Virus record (IMG/VR): IMGVR_UViG_3300003177_000005
Span: 1-64,000 of that record
Origin: a virus
Reading direction: 5' to 3' (one strand)
DNA length: 64,000 nt
The notes below the pieces were generated by a model. That model saw only the letters and a program-made list of their open reading frames with translations. It had not been told where the DNA came from and did no database searches. Positions 1-9,314 of this stretch are shown here, piece by piece (the stretch's first letter is position 1; every line of letters begins with the position of its first letter). A program made the translations under genes and the position numbers.

Positions 1-3000
1 TTATCAGGCCCAGTCTTTTTATCAAAAGTTTTAGTTTTAATCTCTGGGATACCTGTATTTTTAGAACCTGTTACTGATGTGCCTACACTAGGAGTTGAAG
101 TACTATTAACTTGACCCAAGTCTGTATTAACAGGTTTCTTAATCGATGGTATATTAAGCTTTTTACTATTTTCTATAGTAGGACCTACCTGTTTAACTTT
201 ATCACTAGTCTTTATTAATGTTTCTGCTGAATATTCAGCTATTTTTTGTGCATTAGGAAACTGGATGTGGTTTGGATCTTTGCCGTGTCTTAAAAATCCT
301 GCACCTAATTCTGGATATGACTTAGCATAAGCTCTCATAGATTGAGCGATGATAGCATTCTCACCAGGATCTTTATAACCTTTAGACGATATTATATCTA
401 TAGCTCTACCACCACGATGTTTGGAATTTAATGTCCAAGTTATTTTTTTACCTGGTTTTGTTCGACCTTTAGCATAAAGTAATTCTTGATCAGCTAAAGA
501 TCGATTTCCACCCATCCAAGGTATTTGTATCTTTATACCTCTAGCTAACATATGTCGAGAGAACTCATCATAAAATCGTCTAGCTTCGGGACCTAAGGTA
601 CTATATCGGATACGAGTTCCTTTATTATGTAGATAAGCACCACTACCATCTACCTTAGCTATAGCCTTACGAGCATTAGTTTTATCTAACTGTTTATATT
701 GTTCTTTCTCGAAATTACTCTTAGCTTGTGGTGTATTATCCTTATAAGGGATATCGCTAGTATTATTATCACCGTTGCGACTTATATCAACGAGATGTGT
801 TTTACCGTTTGTAGTAACAGTTTTAGTTTGCACAACTCTACTAGGGTTTTGGATATCTGAAGTTTTACTATTAACATCTCTTTTATCAGTTTCTAGACTA
901 CCATTATCTAAAATTTCTCTCATCACTCTTAAGGTAGCACTTAAATCTTTAATAGTAGTACCTATTGGTTGTCCATACTTGGTTGTACCAGGATTTTTAG
1001 GATCTTCTATAGAAGCAAATTCAAATGATAGCAATTCCATAAAACTTATATTATCTATACCTTCGTTCTTCCATTCTTTATATTTACGCTCAATATTTAG
1101 TTTATAAATTATTAAGGCATCTTGTAAATCAGGTGTAAAGATAACATTATCATCTATTTTAAGTTTCTTCTTTAAGTAGTCTAAAGTTTTCTTAACGAAC
1201 TGATACTTCCCTACAGCTGTTGATGGGTATTTACTTTTCTTTGTCTTATCAGCTAGAACATCTTGGAATGCTGATACTTCTGCTAGTGTCATACTAGTTA
1301 ATGGTTTTGGTAAAAGTTTTCTATAAAGTTTACCACCATAAATAGCATTATAACCAAACCCTTTATCAGTTCCTTCGCCTTTTGATATTCTATCCAAAAG
1401 AATGTAATCGACTTTTTCAACTTTTATTATTTTACCACCTACATTTATCTCTTTAGGTTTTAAATCTTTATAACTACTTGTAGAAACTTTATTGTTAACA
1501 TCGTTTAGATTACTTACATTTGCTGTTAGTTTAGTTACATCTGAAGTATCTTTTGTTTTACTACCTTTATCGTCACTCTTTATACCTAAAACATCTTTAA
1601 GTATATTAATTAATGACTTACCTAACCCTTCCATTATTTTAGCTATAAAACCTTTTGTCTTCTTAGGTTTAATTTTACCACTACTATCGTGTGTACTTTT
1701 AAACTTTTTGAATGTTTCTTTGTCAACCTTTTCAATATCTTTACTAATAGCTAACATTTCAGTTTTTTTATCTGTCAACTTTTTATTTAAACCAGCAATC
1801 TTTTTATCTAAGTTAGCTAAAAATACTTTTTGTTCAGCTTTAGTACCTTTAGGATTTTTTATAAACTCTTCTTTAGCTTTTATTGTCATTTCGAGTTCTT
1901 TAAAGATATCGTTATACTCTAAACTCTTCTTGTAAAGTTTATCATTAAGAGCTTTCTTTTTACTTTCTTTTTCAGCTTCAAACTTTTTCTTTAATTCACT
2001 ATCAGTTAAACTTTTAGCTTTTAAAACACCTTTATTTTTTATAGTTGTGTTTATAGTCTTAGTTAAATCTTTAAATTCTTTATCTTTTTTAGCTAAGAGT
2101 GTTTTATCCTTTTCTAAACTTTTACTTACTTTATCGATACTATTTTGGTATGTCTTATATTCTTTTGAACCTTTCTTAAACTCTTTTTGTTTTTTAGTTA
2201 GATTATCTAAAGTCAATTGTTCTGTTTTAACAGTATTAACTAAAGGTTCTTTTTCTTTCTTAAGAGGGGTAAGATATTTTTCTTTTAAAGTTTCTCTTAC
2301 CTTGTTTTCATCAACATTTGGTAATTTCTCTTTAAGTTTCTTTTCTTGTTCTACTAAAGTTTGTTTTTCTACTTCTAATCTTTTATTAAGTCTTTTTAAA
2401 ACATTATCGTAACGCTTAACCATAAAAGGGTTATCTTTATGTTCCTCTTTTAGTTTCTTAGTTTTAATTATTGCTTCTTCAATAGTTTTAATACGATTTT
2501 TTTGTCTATTAATTTTAGCAATACTTAATTTCTCTTTGTCCATACCTGTTAACTTGTTATAATCTTTAAGAACTTTACTTTCTATACTCTCTTCTGTTTC
2601 AGTCTTAACAAATTTAGTTTCTGTATTATCAGTAATAGTATCACTAGATTTAGTTGTTTCTTTTTTCTCACTAACCTTTTTAATAGTTTTAGAATCTTTT
2701 TTACTATCTGATGTTTTTGTAGTAGTATCTTTAGCTTCTTCTCTGGCTTTTAGGATTCTCTTATCGTCTATGTCATTAGCTTTAGCCTTACTAGACATAG
2801 CCATAACTATAGCACCTATAGATAAAGGATCTATAACACCCATCGCTAAATCTTTTACCATACCTAAAGAGTCTTTACCAAATTCTTTTAAGGACATCTT
2901 TCCTGAAATTAGTTTACCTATATTTAATGCTGTTTTACCACCATATTTTAAACCTTTGTAAACATTCTTTAGTACAGGTATCTTACTCATAATTTTATCT

Positions 3001-6000
3001 GTAAAACCAAGTACTGATTTAAAACCAATCTTAGAGAAAGGATTCTTAATCTTACTAAACTTACTTTTAATAAAATTCCATCCAGAACCTAGTTTAGATA
3101 TTAAACCTTTTTTACTTGAAGTTTTTATCTCTTGAGCACCAGCTTTAGTAGCCGAACTTAAATCTTTACTAAATATTTTACTAGTTAGTGAAGTCTTAGT
3201 ACCAGCTAATGCTGATATACCTTTAGTAAAAACAGCAGGTAATAAAAACTTGATAGCCGATAATGTACTACTCATAGTTAAACCTATATTAACCAGATCA
3301 CTTAAACTAGTATCTTTACCATCTTCAGGTTTTGTTGGTTCAGTAATAACTTTTGTTGTTTCAGGTTTACTATTAAGATTTGGTGTAGATATCAAATTAG
3401 TTTTAACCTGGTCATCTTTATGTTGCGGTTTATTAGGGATCTGATGAGCTTTAGCATACTTCATAAACTCTTCAGCATCTTTAGCCTTTTTCTGGAAATC
3501 TTCATCTTCGTGACTATTAAGAGCTGTTGGTATTAATACTCCTGCTGCAACTCCGCCAGCAACTTTAGCCAAACCCCGACTTTTAGAAAAGAAATTAGCT
3601 GCCTTACTTAATGTATTGCGAACAATACTACCTTTTTGAAATAAACCTTTACCCCTACTTAATAAATTGAGTCCACCTATACCAGCTTTTATAAGTAACA
3701 GTTTAATAGATGATAAAATACCGCCAATACTTTTAATGGGATGTAGAATTAAATTAAAACCACCTTTTATTATACTCTTAACACCACTAAATAAAGATAA
3801 TAAACGAGTGCCAAACCCAGACTTAGGTTTTACCATCCACCAAGCGAATTTAGCTATTTTTTCTAATCCCCAAAATCCAGCTTTTAGAAAATGTTTAGCA
3901 AAGAATGTAACAGGTGTTAATAATGTACCTAATACACTTTTAATACCAAAGAACCGACCCATCAAACCAGTCAGTCCACCAGCTGGAGAAAGAAAAAATT
4001 TTGATAAACCAAAAATCCCACCAGCGATACCACCCACTAAACCAAATAATGATCTAAATACACCTTTACTTTCTTTTGTAGTTTCTTTTTTCCTTTTAAT
4101 TTCTCTTTCTTTAAATTCTAAGTTGGCTTTTAATCTATCAAGAGTACCTGCCCTTTTAGCATTTCTTTCTTGTCTCTCTTTCTTAAGCTTCTCTTTTCTA
4201 GCGGTTTCTTTAGCTTCTTCTGACAGTTCTGTTTGTTCCTCAACATTATCAGCTGTGGTTTTAGTGTTCTCTTTAATAGTATTTAGAATACTTGAGACTC
4301 TATTAAAGAAACCAGTTATATCTGGTTTTGGTATATTACTTTCTTTCTTTTTACTTTTCTCCTCTTTCTTCTTTTTAGGTTTATCTTTCTTTTCTTCACT
4401 TTTGAGTTCTTTTTTAGTTTCTTCAACCTTTTCATCTACAGCTGTTTTAACTTTTTCTTCAATCTCGTTTTCATCTTTTTCATCTTTTGTTTTAAACCAA
4501 TTGAAAATCTTATCTACAACTTTAGAGGAGAGTGATTTATCTATCCCATCTTCAACTTTCTTGTTAATCTTTTCTTGACTAATCTTAGCTATTTTTTCAG
4601 CTTTATGTAAGATATTTGGATCTTTACTATCATACCAATCTATCTTTCCAGATTTAATTAATTTTTCTCTTTGGTCTTTTTCTAATTCATCTCTTATAAG
4701 TAGAGAACTCTTTTGTTTACTTTCTAAGAAGATTTTAAATTTATCAAACTTATCTTTACCAAAACCTTTAAGTTCTTTTCCAACTTCTTCCATATTCTCT
4801 TTACTGAATAATCCTTTAATAAAAGCTCTACCACCATCGACAAAGGTTTTATTTTTCTTTTCCTTAAATGGTATCTTTTTTTTACTCTCTCGTCGTTGTT
4901 CAAACTTACTTTTCTTTTTTGGTTCTTTATTTTTATTTTTCTTAACTCTTAGTTTCTCATACTTAGATTCTCTCTTTTTCTTTTCTTCTTTAAAACCGTA
5001 CTCTTTAAGAAGCTCTTCCATCTTTTCATTAACAGTATCTTTAACTTGTTCATAACTATCTATCCCCGATTGTTTAAGTTTTTCTTTTTGTTCTTTTAAA
5101 AGAGCTTTTCGAGCTTTAACTTTATCCCCATCGTGTTCTTTAAGAAGTTCTTCATATCTTTTATTTAGTTCTTCTTTTTTCTTAGTTATGACTTCATTAA
5201 TGATTTTACTATAATCTTCTTTTTTCTGTTTAGCTTTTTTATATTTTTCTGTAACTATACTTTGTACATTCTCACCTTCTTCTTGAAGTAATTGTTTAAA
5301 AGCTTTACTAGCATCTCCATCGTACTCTATAAGTAATTCTTGATATCTTTCATTTAGTCTATCTCTATTATTTTTATAGAACTCTTTTAAATCTTTAACA
5401 CCAGTTATACCTTTTGAATATAATGATAATATCTCTTTTTGAAAATAGTCGATAGTAAATATACCACCCATCTTATCAAAAGCTTTTTTAATCTTTTTCT
5501 TAGATCTATCTGGTATCTTATCTAAAACTTTATCTTCATATAGTTTCTTAGCTTGTTTAAATTGTTTAGTATTTTTAACCTCTTTAAACAAATCACTAGC
5601 TGTACCTTTTATATCTAAATCATCAAGTTTCTCTTTTAGACCATCTTTAGCTTTTTCATAAGCATTATAATTAGCATCGTTTTTCTCAACTTTGTCAGTA
5701 GCTTCATTAGTTAGATAAGTTAAATACTTTTCCTTATTAAACTCATAACCACCACTTCTTTTGTTATAAGTAACCCAATCAGTACCCTCAAGTGTTGCAA
5801 TATTACCATCTTTAAAATATTTTAATAATTGACTTTCTGGATTCTCTAAAGACTCACCTATTCGTTCTAAATTATCTTTTAGAGATTTATGTGTTGCTAT
5901 AGACTCATTTGTATCTCCACTAACTGCTTCTGTTATAGCATTCTTAATTTTCTCAGTTAACTTTACATCATCTATCTTAGAATAGAAATCAATACCTAAA

Positions 6001-7586
6001 TCATCAATACGACCAATCTTATGATATAAAGAGTAATTTATTAATGCTCTAGAAAGTTTTCTCTTTTCTATTTTAGTAAAAGTGGTTTTACCTTCTTTTT
6101 CTATAGTTTTAATAAAATCTGTAATATAACCTGAAACATAACCATCTTTAGCTATCTTTTTAATTTTACTATCAAAATTTTGTTGTAAATCTTTTTCACT
6201 TATAAATCTTTCAGTATCATAATCATATGTTACTTTCTTTACGTCTTTACTAGAACCTTTTCTAATACTTTCTACATTATATAAAATTTTGGTTAATAGC
6301 TCTGGGATAACTTTAGTTTGAGCTATCTTCATTCTATTATCTAAAACTGTTTCAGTATCAGGTGAAACCTCTGATTTAATAGTTGATATACTATGTGCAT
6401 CTACATCACCACTAAATAAACCACCAAATCCTCTAATTATCTTAGCCCAAGTAGGACTCTTCTCTTCTAACTTATCTGCTCTCTCATTTATTTTAGACGC
6501 TGGGTCTATAAAGAAATCATTTATTTTGTTCATTCTTTTATTAAAGAAATCAAAACTTCTTAACTTTCCAGCTACTCCATCAAGTATTTTATCTTTAATA
6601 CTATCAGCTACCATACCAACAGCCATCTGTTGTTTAGACATACCAGGCATATCTTGTTCTAACATAGGTGTTATAGTACCAGCTAACCCCATTACATTAA
6701 CGAATGAATCTGTAGCTGTATCACCTAATCTTTTAACCTTATTAACTAATGCAGTCGACCACTTAGTTCTAGTAACAAAATTATTTAAAAGGTTTTGTCC
6801 AAAACTATTTAATGCACCTGCTTTAATTGCTTCTGCACTTCTCATTTTTACTATATCTGGCAACATACTATTATGTACAAGCTTAGTTGTTATTTCTATA
6901 AGTGAACCAGTGAAAGGTTTTAATAAGTTAAAAGTTGATTGTTGTATATAAATAGATCTAAATTTAAGTTCTAGAGATTTTCTATAATAAGCATCGGTTG
7001 CTCTAAACCTAAATTCATTAGCACCTTTTAACTCAGCTTTAACTTCAGCTAAAAGATGCGCTTGGTCTTTATTTACCTCTGCTGTTTTTTCTCGTTGTAT
7101 CATTTCAGCTATAGATGTTCTAGCCATAGTTTCACCAAGAACATTATTTGTTTCTCTTAATGCTCTTTGTTCTACTGTCTCTTGTTGAGAACCACTATTT
7201 TCTCTGATATCAAAAAAACTTCTAGTCTTTTCCAATACTGATTTAAAAAATGGTATATGACCTACAGATTGGTCAGCTATATTAGTTATACTTCTTATAG
7301 TATCTTTACTATTCTCTTTTACATAATCTAATTTATCTTTTAGATTTCTCTCAACATCATTAACTACATTAAACATATCGTTAGCACCATCAGGCATAAC
7401 TTTTTTAGCAAAATTTAAAGCTTCTCCTTCTGGGTCACCAGTAGCAGTTTCTTTTAATGCTGAAACGAAGTCTGATTTCAATGTTGCTGGTTTTCTTTTT
7501 TCACCTTCAGCACCCATAGTATCGAAATCGAATTCATCCCCCATAGCGAAATCGCCTATATCTATATCTTCATTATTTTCATTCAT
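1..7586 (-). CDS. Giant virion protein with lambda-lysozyme-like and M15 peptidase-like domains (partial, runs off left edge)
   Basis: One open frame runs leftward from an ATG at 7586 (upstream AAAGGGTAAG) past position 1, so at least 2528 residues are present and the C-terminus is missing. The N-terminal part is acidic. Long charged, Lys/Glu-rich helical stretches (about residues 700-1050 and 1670-1970) flank a hydrophobic Gly-rich segment. Around residues 2055-2165 lies a domain resembling the lambda R lysozyme/transglycosylase family: GEGT, then a GYNAIYGG stretch, then TAVGKYQF. Around residues 2320-2440 lies an L-Ala-D-Glu (M15-like) peptidase domain with SLADQ, YAKGRT, SKHRGGRAID and a DPNHIQF that can supply the last zinc ligand. 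In phiKZ-like phages the corresponding gene (gp181 type) is a tail-associated peptidoglycan hydrolase beside RNA polymerase genes, as here. It probably acts in wall penetration during infection; a tape-measure role is possible. Plus-strand ORFs over this region are shadows. Confidence 0.85.
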   Translation of the reverse strand, partial: MNENNEDIDIGDFAMGDEFDFDTMGAEGEKRKPATLKSDFVSALKETATGDPEGEALNFAKKVMPDGANDMFNVVNDVERNLKDKLDYVKENSKDTIRSITNIADQSVGHIPFFKSVLEKTRSFFDIRENSGSQQETVEQRALRETNNVLGETMARTSIAEMIQREKTAEVNKDQAHLLAEVKAELKGANEFRFRATDAYYRKSLELKFRSIYIQQSTFNLLKPFTGSLIEITTKLVHNSMLPDIVKMRSAEAIKAGALNSFGQNLLNNFVTRTKWSTALVNKVKRLGDTATDSFVNVMGLAGTITPMLEQDMPGMSKQQMAVGMVADSIKDKILDGVAGKLRSFDFFNKRMNKINDFFIDPASKINERADKLEEKSPTWAKIIRGFGGLFSGDVDAHSISTIKSEVSPDTETVLDNRMKIAQTKVIPELLTKILYNVESIRKGSSKDVKKVTYDYDTERFISEKDLQQNFDSKIKKIAKDGYVSGYITDFIKTIEKEGKTTFTKIEKRKLSRALINYSLYHKIGRIDDLGIDFYSKIDDVKLTEKIKNAITEAVSGDTNESIATHKSLKDNLERIGESLENPESQLLKYFKDGNIATLEGTDWVTYNKRSGGYEFNKEKYLTYLTNEATDKVEKNDANYNAYEKAKDGLKEKLDDLDIKGTASDLFKEVKNTKQFKQAKKLYEDKVLDKIPDRSKKKIKKAFDKMGGIFTIDYFQKEILSLYSKGITGVKDLKEFYKNNRDRLNERYQELLIEYDGDASKAFKQLLQEEGENVQSIVTEKYKKAKQKKEDYSKIINEVITKKKEELNKRYEELLKEHDGDKVKARKALLKEQKEKLKQSGIDSYEQVKDTVNEKMEELLKEYGFKEEKKKRESKYEKLRVKKNKNKEPKKKSKFEQRRESKKKIPFKEKKNKTFVDGGRAFIKGLFSKENMEEVGKELKGFGKDKFDKFKIFLESKQKSSLLIRDELEKDQREKLIKSGKIDWYDSKDPNILHKAEKIAKISQEKINKKVEDGIDKSLSSKVVDKIFNWFKTKDEKDENEIEEKVKTAVDEKVEETKKELKSEEKKDKPKKKKEEKSKKKESNIPKPDITGFFNRVSSILNTIKENTKTTADNVEEQTELSEEAKETARKEKLKKERQERNAKRAGTLDRLKANLEFKEREIKRKKETTKESKGVFRSLFGLVGGIAGGIFGLSKFFLSPAGGLTGLMGRFFGIKSVLGTLLTPVTFFAKHFLKAGFWGLEKIAKFAWWMVKPKSGFGTRLLSLFSGVKSIIKGGFNLILHPIKSIGGILSSIKLLLIKAGIGGLNLLSRGKGLFQKGSIVRNTLSKAANFFSKSRGLAKVAGGVAAGVLIPTALNSHEDEDFQKKAKDAEEFMKYAKAHQIPNKPQHKDDQVKTNLISTPNLNSKPETTKVITEPTKPEDGKDTSLSDLVNIGLTMSSTLSAIKFLLPAVFTKGISALAGTKTSLTSKIFSKDLSSATKAGAQEIKTSSKKGLISKLGSGWNFIKSKFSKIKNPFSKIGFKSVLGFTDKIMSKIPVLKNVYKGLKYGGKTALNIGKLISGKMSLKEFGKDSLGMVKDLAMGVIDPLSIGAIVMAMSSKAKANDIDDKRILKAREEAKDTTTKTSDSKKDSKTIKKVSEKKETTKSSDTITDNTETKFVKTETEESIESKVLKDYNKLTGMDKEKLSIAKINRQKNRIKTIEEAIIKTKKLKEEHKDNPFMVKRYDNVLKRLNKRLEVEKQTLVEQEKKLKEKLPNVDENKVRETLKEKYLTPLKKEKEPLVNTVKTEQLTLDNLTKKQKEFKKGSKEYKTYQNSIDKVSKSLEKDKTLLAKKDKEFKDLTKTINTTIKNKGVLKAKSLTDSELKKKFEAEKESKKKALNDKLYKKSLEYNDIFKELEMTIKAKEEFIKNPKGTKAEQKVFLANLDKKIAGLNKKLTDKKTEMLAISKDIEKVDKETFKKFKSTHDSSGKIKPKKTKGFIAKIMEGLGKSLINILKDVLGIKSDDKGSKTKDTSDVTKLTANVSNLNDVNNKVSTSSYKDLKPKEINVGGKIIKVEKVDYILLDRISKGEGTDKGFGYNAIYGGKLYRKLLPKPLTSMTLAEVSAFQDVLADKTKKSKYPSTAVGKYQFVKKTLDYLKKKLKIDDNVIFTPDLQDALIIYKLNIERKYKEWKNEGIDNISFMELLSFEFASIEDPKNPGTTKYGQPIGTTIKDLSATLRVMREILDNGSLETDKRDVNSKTSDIQNPSRVVQTKTVTTNGKTHLVDISRNGDNNTSDIPYKDNTPQAKSNFEKEQYKQLDKTNARKAIAKVDGSGAYLHNKGTRIRYSTLGPEARRFYDEFSRHMLARGIKIQIPWMGGNRSLADQELLYAKGRTKPGKKITWTLNSKHRGGRAIDIISSKGYKDPGENAIIAQSMRAYAKSYPELGAGFLRHGKDPNHIQFPNAQKIAEYSAETLIKTSDKVKQVGPTIENSKKLNIPSIKKPVNTDLGQVNSTSTPSVGTSVTGSKNTGIPEIKTKTFDKKTGPD

Positions 7587-7661
7587 AAACTTACCCTTTC
7601 TATATAAGAACAGTTTCTAACAACTTTCTATGACTTAATCATAAAATAGCATAAAGGAAAT

Positions 7662-9302
7662 ATGATGGCATCTATAGATGATAAATTTAGACTAGAATTA
7701 GATTTGCTAGTTTTACGAAAAGATGAGGTTAAAAAACTTTTACCAGTAACAACATCTTTAATTTTTGATAAGAATGGGAATGAATTTAATACTAAAGGTT
7801 TATTTAGTAATGAAATATTTGGCCCTATAGGGTCAGAAGAAAGATATGATAAAATATCCTATATAAATTTAAAAACTCCTATACTTCATCCAGCAGCTTT
7901 TGATATATTAATTGGTTATAATTCTTTATATACTGATATAATAAATGGTAAAAGATATGCTAAATTTAATAGTAAAAGTAAAAAGTTTGAAGAAGTTGAT
8001 ATGAGTGAAGGAGAAACTGGTTTTGGTTTTTTCTTAAATCATGTGCAAGAATTAAAATTAGAAGATAAAGAAAGTCGAACAGGACAAGAAAATAAAGAAT
8101 TCGTAGAGATGTGTCGTAAAAAGAATAATTTGTTTATGACTTATTGTTTTGTTACTGCTGCTGGTTATAGAGAATATTATGTAGCCCCTGATGGTAAAGC
8201 AACGATGGATGTAGCAAATGAATTCTATTTTAAGATATTAAACAATACTACATTATTACCAGAAAAACCATTAAATAATAATGATAAAATTCTATTATCC
8301 AATACACTCTTAAAGATACAAAAATCTGTTTTAGAATTACACTACCATTACTTAAGTTTGATGGATGGCAAACATAAACTTATACAAGGGGCTTGGACAA
8401 AAACAGCTATTATGGATGGTACAAGAAATGTATTTACTGGATTTAATGTTAAAGTTGATGATGTCTTTGATATTAAAAAGACTGTTACTGTTAACCATAC
8501 TGTTTTGGGTTTATACCAATATGCTAAATCTATTAACCCTTTAATTATTAGTAATATTAAACAACATGTTATGGAACGGGTATTTAATATAGATGCTGGA
8601 ACAGCTACGCTTATTGACCCTAAAACAAAAAAGAATATTATTATTAAATTACAAGATAAAACTTTTAACGATTGGACCACTAAAGATGGTATGGAGAACT
8701 TAATTAATAAGTTATCCAATGATTATGGTAGTAATGAAGAGATAATTATTGATGGAAATTATCTAGCCCTTGTTTATATAAACGATGATAAAGTAAAACT
8801 TATATTTGATACTTCAACAGTAGATGAGAAAACACTTAAAACTAGTAAACCTGTAACTTATGGTGAATTACTTTATATTATAAGTTTTGATAAAATAGAT
8901 AAATACCCAACATTTATAACTCGTTATCCTGCTACTGGACCAGGTAGTATTTATCCTAGTAAAACAATAGTTAAAACAACAATGAAAGATAGAAAATTAA
9001 AATTAGTTAGTTTTGACGATAGTTATATAGGAGATTTAGATCATTATCCCATAAAAGGTGAGAAATGGTTTTTATCATTAGCTCCACATAGTAGTAAACT
9101 AAAAGCTATGGGTGCTGACTTTGATGGGGATAAAGGTTCAGCCAATACGGTTTATACTAAAGAGAGTAGAGAAGAAATAGAAGATTTATTTAATAAAAGG
9201 TCTTTTTATATATCAACAGAAGGAAAATTACTAGATGACCCTGTTACTGATATAATAAAATTCGTATCAAAAACTTTAACTGCTGATGTTAAAGTTTGTT
9301 AA
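7662..9302 (+). CDS. Phage multisubunit RNA polymerase, beta'-like N-terminal subunit with catalytic DFDGD loop
   Basis: This 546-residue protein carries GADFDGDKG at about residues 484-492, the Mg-binding active-site signature of RNA polymerase beta' (NADFDGD in bacteria). It is preceded by conserved-looking RYPATGPGS and by an APHSSKLKAMG stretch. The ORF stops about 55 residues after this loop. It therefore covers only the N-terminal, catalytic half of beta'; bridge helix and trigger loop must be encoded elsewhere, as in phiKZ-like phages whose beta' is split between genes. It lies 12 nt upstream of the beta gene and is divergent from the giant virion protein gene. In phiKZ this neighbourhood encodes the virion RNA polymerase that is injected and transcribes early genes, so this is probably a virion RNAP subunit. 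Start chosen at the first of two ATGs behind AAAGGA. Confidence 0.9.
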   Translation: MMASIDDKFRLELDLLVLRKDEVKKLLPVTTSLIFDKNGNEFNTKGLFSNEIFGPIGSEERYDKISYINLKTPILHPAAFDILIGYNSLYTDIINGKRYAKFNSKSKKFEEVDMSEGETGFGFFLNHVQELKLEDKESRTGQENKEFVEMCRKKNNLFMTYCFVTAAGYREYYVAPDGKATMDVANEFYFKILNNTTLLPEKPLNNNDKILLSNTLLKIQKSVLELHYHYLSLMDGKHKLIQGAWTKTAIMDGTRNVFTGFNVKVDDVFDIKKTVTVNHTVLGLYQYAKSINPLIISNIKQHVMERVFNIDAGTATLIDPKTKKNIIIKLQDKTFNDWTTKDGMENLINKLSNDYGSNEEIIIDGNYLALVYINDDKVKLIFDTSTVDEKTLKTSKPVTYGELLYIISFDKIDKYPTFITRYPATGPGSIYPSKTIVKTTMKDRKLKLVSFDDSYIGDLDHYPIKGEKWFLSLAPHSSKLKAMGADFDGDKGSANTVYTKESREEIEDLFNKRSFYISTEGKLLDDPVTDIIKFVSKTLTADVKVC

Positions 9303-9314
9303 AAAGGAGAATAG

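Noticed and set aside
775-6951. Seven plus-strand ORFs of 63-303 codons
   Set aside because: They are antisense shadows of the continuous minus-strand frame of the giant virion protein, with Ser/Leu-rich unnatural composition and no SD.
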